DNA from: Treponema sp. UBA3662
Lineage (GTDB): Bacteria > Spirochaetota > Spirochaetia > Treponematales > Treponemataceae
DNA length: 14,536 nucleotides
Assembly (NCBI GenBank): GCA_002373205.1
Contig: DFJV01000154.1
Coordinates: forward strand, 1 to 14,536
Direction of reading: 5' to 3'
Shown: piece by piece, positions 11,386 to 14,536 of the stretch
How the letters are laid out: each line of letters opens with the position of its first letter
How positions within the stretch are numbered: position 1 is the first letter of the stretch
Notes under the pieces: generated by a model
Databases searched by the model: none
What the model saw: only the letters and a program-made list of their open reading frames with translations
What the model was told of the DNA's origin: nothing
Made by a program: the position numbers and the translations under genes

Positions 11386-12564
11386 ATGTATAAAATTCAG
11401 ACATTGGACAGAATAAGCGCAAAGGGACTGGACAACTTTCCCCGTGATGACTATGAGATTGCAAGCGAAATTGTAAAGCCGGACGCAATTCTTGTCCGCA
11501 GCCACGACATGCTTTCCATGGAACTTGACCCAAGCGTAAAGGCTATTGCAAGGGCAGGTGCCGGTGTTAACAACATTCCATTCAAGGAACTTGGCCAGAA
11601 GGGCGTTGTTGTATTCAACACACCTGGAGCAAATGCAAATGCCGTAAAGGAACTTGTAATGCTTTCACTTCTTTTGGCAAGCCGTCCCGTTATTGCCGCC
11701 AACAAGTGGACAAACACACTTGCCGGTAAGGGTGCGGAAATTGCAGGCCTCGCAGAAAAGGGCAAGAAGAACTTTATTGGTCAGGAACTTAAGGGAAAGA
11801 CTCTTGGTGTTATAGGTCTTGGCGCAATCGGTGCAATGGTTGCAAACTTGGGAATTGAATTTGGCATGAACGTAATTGGCTACGACCCATTCCTTTCCGT
11901 AGATGCAGCTTGGAAGCTTAACAGCGCAATCAAGCACGCAGAGACAATGGACACCCTCTTTGCAAAGGCAGACTACATCACGGTTCACGTTCCCGAAACT
12001 CCCGACACAAAGGGCACAATCAGCGCAAACACAATCAAGAACATGAAGAACGGTGTGCGCATCATCAACATTGCCCGCGGCGGACTTGTAAACAACGAAG
12101 ACGTACTTGCCGCAATCAAGAGCGGAAAAATTGCCTGCATGGTAACAGACTTTGCAGCAGAAGAGCTTTTGAACAACGACAACGTAATCTGTATGCCTCA
12201 CCTTGGAGCTTCAACTCCAGAGGCAGAAGACAACTGCGCTGTAATGGCCGTTCAGCAGCTGCGCGACTTCTTGGAAACAGGTGCAATCAAGAACAGCGTA
12301 AACTTCCCAAAGTGCAAGATGGATTCAGAAATTCCTGCAAACGGAACCCGCCTCTGCATTGCCCACAAAAACGTTCCCAACATGATTGCCCAGTTTACAT
12401 CCGTATTGGGTGAGGCAAAGCTCAACATCAGCGGAATGGTTGACCAGAACCGCAACGACATTGCCTACTGCCTTATAGACGTGGACGGAAAAGTGGACGA
12501 AGCTACACTGGAAGCCCTTAACAAAAAAGAAGGCGTAATTAACGTACGCCCAATCTACGCATAA
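11386..12564 (+). CDS. serA: D-3-phosphoglycerate dehydrogenase with ACT domain
   Basis: This 392-residue protein starts 6 bases after AAGGAG (11374-11379). It oxidises 3-phosphoglycerate to 3-phosphohydroxypyruvate with NAD+, the first step of serine synthesis. The catalytic fold has LVRSHDML and RAGAGVNNI in the substrate domain. The nucleotide-binding domain carries GLGAIG (144-149) and the NAD-selecting aspartate in YDP (167). The active site is R231 in IARGG, a glutamate near 259-260 in FAAEEL, and H272 in MPHLGAST. Residues about 320-392 form a C-terminal ACT domain (IAHKNVPNMIAQFTSVLGEAKLNIS), a possible serine-sensing site. It follows serC, the next enzyme in the pathway, and the two probably form one expression unit. 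The NADH it makes is a logical link to the nearby Rex. Confidence 0.93.
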   Translation: MYKIQTLDRISAKGLDNFPRDDYEIASEIVKPDAILVRSHDMLSMELDPSVKAIARAGAGVNNIPFKELGQKGVVVFNTPGANANAVKELVMLSLLLASRPVIAANKWTNTLAGKGAEIAGLAEKGKKNFIGQELKGKTLGVIGLGAIGAMVANLGIEFGMNVIGYDPFLSVDAAWKLNSAIKHAETMDTLFAKADYITVHVPETPDTKGTISANTIKNMKNGVRIINIARGGLVNNEDVLAAIKSGKIACMVTDFAAEELLNNDNVICMPHLGASTPEAEDNCAVMAVQQLRDFLETGAIKNSVNFPKCKMDSEIPANGTRLCIAHKNVPNMIAQFTSVLGEAKLNISGMVDQNRNDIAYCLIDVDGKVDEATLEALNKKEGVINVRPIYA

Positions 12565-12893
12565 AAAAAATTAGAAAAATTCTTTTGCGGCACTTTTGTA
12601 TGCAAAACATTTGTGCCCAAAAGAAGCCCTCGTCATTTTTTTGAGGGGCTTTCCGGGGTTCCGGGGGGCCCCAATCCCCCTTCATTCGCGGACAAGCCGC
12701 GAACGCTTCGCGCCCCTACAATCCCTGCCGTGCTTGATATGCTATGTGGAATATTTGGTCCATTTTCTAGCCCCATTGATAAATTGACGTTCTTACCCCA
12801 TCCGCCTGCAATTAGCAACTCAAAAATTGGCGCTGCCGTAGATTGGCATTCAATGGATTCTGTTATTTTTTCATTACAAATGGTAGATTATGA
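12565..12893. other. Gap after serA with hairpins and a possible decayed ORF end
   Basis: The first part has a hairpin GGCAC (12589-12593)/GTGCC (12613-12617) and another AAGCCCTC (12624-12631)/GAGGGGCTT (12643-12651), either of which could terminate serA. From 12643 to about 12730 it is a GC-rich repeat with TTCGCGG/CCGCGAA. From 12735 to 12897 it is AT-rich and open in one frame, ending in an ATGA overlap with the ankyrin gene. That part may be the remnant of a former upstream gene, but no family is recognised. Confidence 0.45.
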
Positions 12894-13805
12894 ATGATGA
12901 TTAAAAAGATTTATTTGCTTTCTTTTATATTGTGTATTTCCATCTTATCCGACTGCTCACGGACAATATTTTTGTCTCATTACATAACGGATAATTTTAG
13001 TAATACAGATGCCCTGGAATTGGCAAAAGCTGTCCAGACAGAAAATGTTTCGAGAATAAAAAAAATATGCAGAAAAAATCCTGAGCAGATGGATGCAGTG
13101 GACAATTCAAATCATTACACACTCCTGCACTGGTCTGTAAGATGCTTAAAACTAAAATCCATGAAAGCTCTGCTGGAATGCGGAATGAATCCTAACATAC
13201 AATGCCCAGAAGGTGGAGAAACCCCGTTGTTTATGGCCTGCTGTTATGGGGAAATTCCCCCTGATTTTGTAAAGATTCTGCTTGACTACGGAGCGAATCC
13301 TGACATTTCCTTGAAATCCGTTCCACTGGATTCCAATGGCGTTGTTAACGAATTTTACATTGAAGGAACGACACCTCTGATGATGCTTCCGTCAATGCAT
13401 ATACCTGATAAAAAGATTAACATGGAAAAGGCCAGGCTCCTTGTTGAAAAAGGGCATGCAGATATAAATTTAAAGAATGTTGATGGAGAGACTGCAGCTA
13501 TTGAGGCTTTGAGGGTCAAGGATATAGAAATGTCAAGATATTTAATTGTTGACTTAAAGGCAAATGTAACGGATGATTATTCGTTCAATTATGATGAAAA
13601 TATCCCCTTAAAAACTGTTGGTTTACTTCGCCGATGGTGGATTTTTCCATTGGATTCAGAAGAGTATAAAATAAAAATGGAAATTGTAAAGGAATTTAAA
13701 AATCAGGGAATTGATTACTATGCAGAACCAATTCCTGTTGATGTAGAAAGACTGATAAAGAAAAAATACCCCGACACTTGGGAAGAATACATAAAGGTGT
13801 ATTGA
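12894..13805 (+). CDS. Ankyrin-repeat protein, putative lipoprotein
   Basis: This 303-residue protein has an N-terminal MMIKKIYLLSFILCISI signal-like segment followed by LSDC, a possible lipobox with C21 as the lipid-modified residue. Aspartate at -1 is unusual, though spirochaete lipoboxes are loose. Ankyrin-type repeats follow at about 74-104 (YTLLHWSVRCL...LECGMNPN), 108-138 (GETPLFMACCYGE...LDYGANPD), 158-193 (GTTPLMML...EKGHADIN) and 198-225. The C-terminal 80 residues have no repeat. Ankyrin proteins mediate protein binding, and some act as immunity proteins beside polymorphic toxins. That role is suggested here by the Rhs fragment downstream and is inference. The ribosome binding site is weak. 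AT-rich composition differs from serC and serA, consistent with transfer. Confidence 0.75.
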   Translation: MMIKKIYLLSFILCISILSDCSRTIFLSHYITDNFSNTDALELAKAVQTENVSRIKKICRKNPEQMDAVDNSNHYTLLHWSVRCLKLKSMKALLECGMNPNIQCPEGGETPLFMACCYGEIPPDFVKILLDYGANPDISLKSVPLDSNGVVNEFYIEGTTPLMMLPSMHIPDKKINMEKARLLVEKGHADINLKNVDGETAAIEALRVKDIEMSRYLIVDLKANVTDDYSFNYDENIPLKTVGLLRRWWIFPLDSEEYKIKMEIVKEFKNQGIDYYAEPIPVDVERLIKKKYPDTWEEYIKVY

Positions 13806-13880
13806 TAATTACGCCATGAAAACATGCGGAAATAGATCCACACAGATTTTATACAGGCCAAAGACCAAATGGAGAATAAA

Positions 13881-14351
13881 ATGAGTCAAAAATTGCCCGA
13901 CTGGCTGGGAAAGAAAAGAACATATAACAATGAGTTTGGGGACGTTGAAAGAGAGATAATAAAATGGGAAGTTTTGTCTATTCAGAAAAAGCAACTTGTA
14001 AAGGTTAGATTTATAAGTGTTAATTCTGATAATAGACAGGGTATTAGGATTGCCATAGATGCTGGTAAAGGGACATTAACCACAAACGGTGTTTCGGGAA
14101 GAGCTTTTGAATTGTGGGAAGATGAATGCCCTAAAGAATTCGAAATAGAGTGTTCATCAGATGAAGGGTATTTGAGTGTATACAATATATTTGAGAGAAA
14201 TGAACTGGGATCAATGAAAAAATATTCTCAAATGGATTATAGCGGAATGATTCTTGAGCAAAAAGGAAATATCTATAGATATCGCTGTAATGATACAGGT
14301 AGAAACACTAATTTTGATAAGCTTGTGTTTGAAATCGAGCTTCTGAATTAG
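13881..14351 (+). CDS. Uncharacterised 156-residue protein, possible immunity protein
   Basis: The ATG at 13881 lies 6 bases after GGAG (13871-13874). The in-frame ATG at 13869 overlaps that site and is less likely. It has no signal peptide or membrane segment. The composition suggests mostly beta structure. Visible features are LPDWLGKKRTY at the start, a middle stretch GRAFELWEDECPKEFEIECSS, and a final SQMDYSGMILE... YRYRCNDTGRN... LVFEIEL. This order is reminiscent of small orphan proteins seen in toxin-immunity arrays, but I cannot name a family. It is AT-rich, 75 bases after the ankyrin gene and just before an Rhs fragment, which supports an immunity-type role as inference only. Confidence 0.6.
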   Translation: MSQKLPDWLGKKRTYNNEFGDVEREIIKWEVLSIQKKQLVKVRFISVNSDNRQGIRIAIDAGKGTLTTNGVSGRAFELWEDECPKEFEIECSSDEGYLSVYNIFERNELGSMKKYSQMDYSGMILEQKGNIYRYRCNDTGRNTNFDKLVFEIELLN

Positions 14352-14413
14352 GTCAGCACCCAGATTCCTATGCAAAAAAGAATTTTTCTGGTAGGATATA
14401 ACAAAACAAATTT

Positions 14414-14536
14414 GGAGGCAAAGAAAAGACAGGGAGAGATTGCATAAAACTGGCAGAAAGCCCCTGCTAGTCCAACATATGGCGGTTTGTACCATTACGC
14501 CGCCAACTGCCCGGTACGCTATATAGACCCGGATGG
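14414..14536 (+). pseudogene. Frameshifted Rhs-repeat core fragment, cut by the window edge
   Basis: From 14448 one frame reads through YGGLYHYAANCPVRYIDPDG to the edge. This resembles the end of the Rhs repeat-associated core, where a variable toxin tip begins after DPDG. There is no start codon, and a TAA lies at 14445-14447. In a neighbouring frame 14414-14467 reads GGKEKTGRDCIKLAESPC before a TAG, which looks like the upstream part of the same core shifted by one. I read it as a decayed or orphan Rhs module that may introduce a toxin tip beyond the window. The fragment is short, but the motif is distinctive. Confidence 0.6.

Noticed and set aside
11665..12201. 178-codon minus-strand frame inside serA
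   Set aside because: It is a shadow frame. serA motifs are intact on the plus strand.
12613..12897. 94-codon plus-strand frame before the ankyrin gene
   Set aside because: Its first third is GC-rich repeat DNA and no ribosome binding site is visible. Only the AT-rich end, with its ATGA overlap, might be a remnant, and no family is recognised.

Overview
The window looks like a chromosomal segment of a host-associated Treponema or another spirochaete. This is inferred from the mix of families, the Rhs-type sequence at the right edge, and TTGACA/TATAAT-type promoters with purine-rich ribosome binding sites, which argue against Bacteroidota. No rRNA or tRNA gene and no CRISPR array was seen.

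Left part (1-2950): the N-terminal end of a RhuM-like protein on the minus strand, a repeat-rich gap, an XRE regulator with a possible membrane helix, a structured non-coding stretch, a 32-codon ORF coupled to an HU-like DNA-binding gene, and a compact three-gene module: DUF3791-like, DUF3990 (ADP-ribosyltransferase-like) and a second small DUF3791-like protein. The module has its own extended -10 promoter and lies between two copies of the same 56-bp terminator-bearing repeat, so it reads as an exchangeable cassette.

Middle (2958-8906): a minus-strand operon of a SNF2-family ATPase and a SWIM zinc-finger protein. The ATPase carries an in-frame insertion of palindromic and tandem-repeat DNA inside its motor domain. 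A divergent gene encodes a microbial poly(ADP-ribose) glycohydrolase-like macrodomain protein whose C-terminus runs into a GC-rich interspersed repeat. Next is a Fic-domain protein whose best promoter predicts a leaderless mRNA. An ADP-ribosyltransferase-like protein, an ADP-ribose hydrolase and a Fic enzyme thus lie within about 7 kb.

Right-centre (9239-12564): a Rex-family redox regulator with two Rex-type operators upstream, then serC and a serA-type dehydrogenase on the same strand. These two supply consecutive steps of serine synthesis, the first of which makes NADH, so control by an NADH-sensing repressor would make sense.

Right end (12894-14536): an ankyrin-repeat putative lipoprotein, a small orphan protein, and a frameshifted Rhs core fragment reading YGGLYHYAAN...YIDPDG at the edge. 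This resembles the immunity-gene and orphan-tip region of a polymorphic toxin locus. GC-rich hairpin-forming repeats sit in several intergenic gaps (about 1665-1780, 7430-7555, 9110-9230, 11287-11370, 12640-12730).
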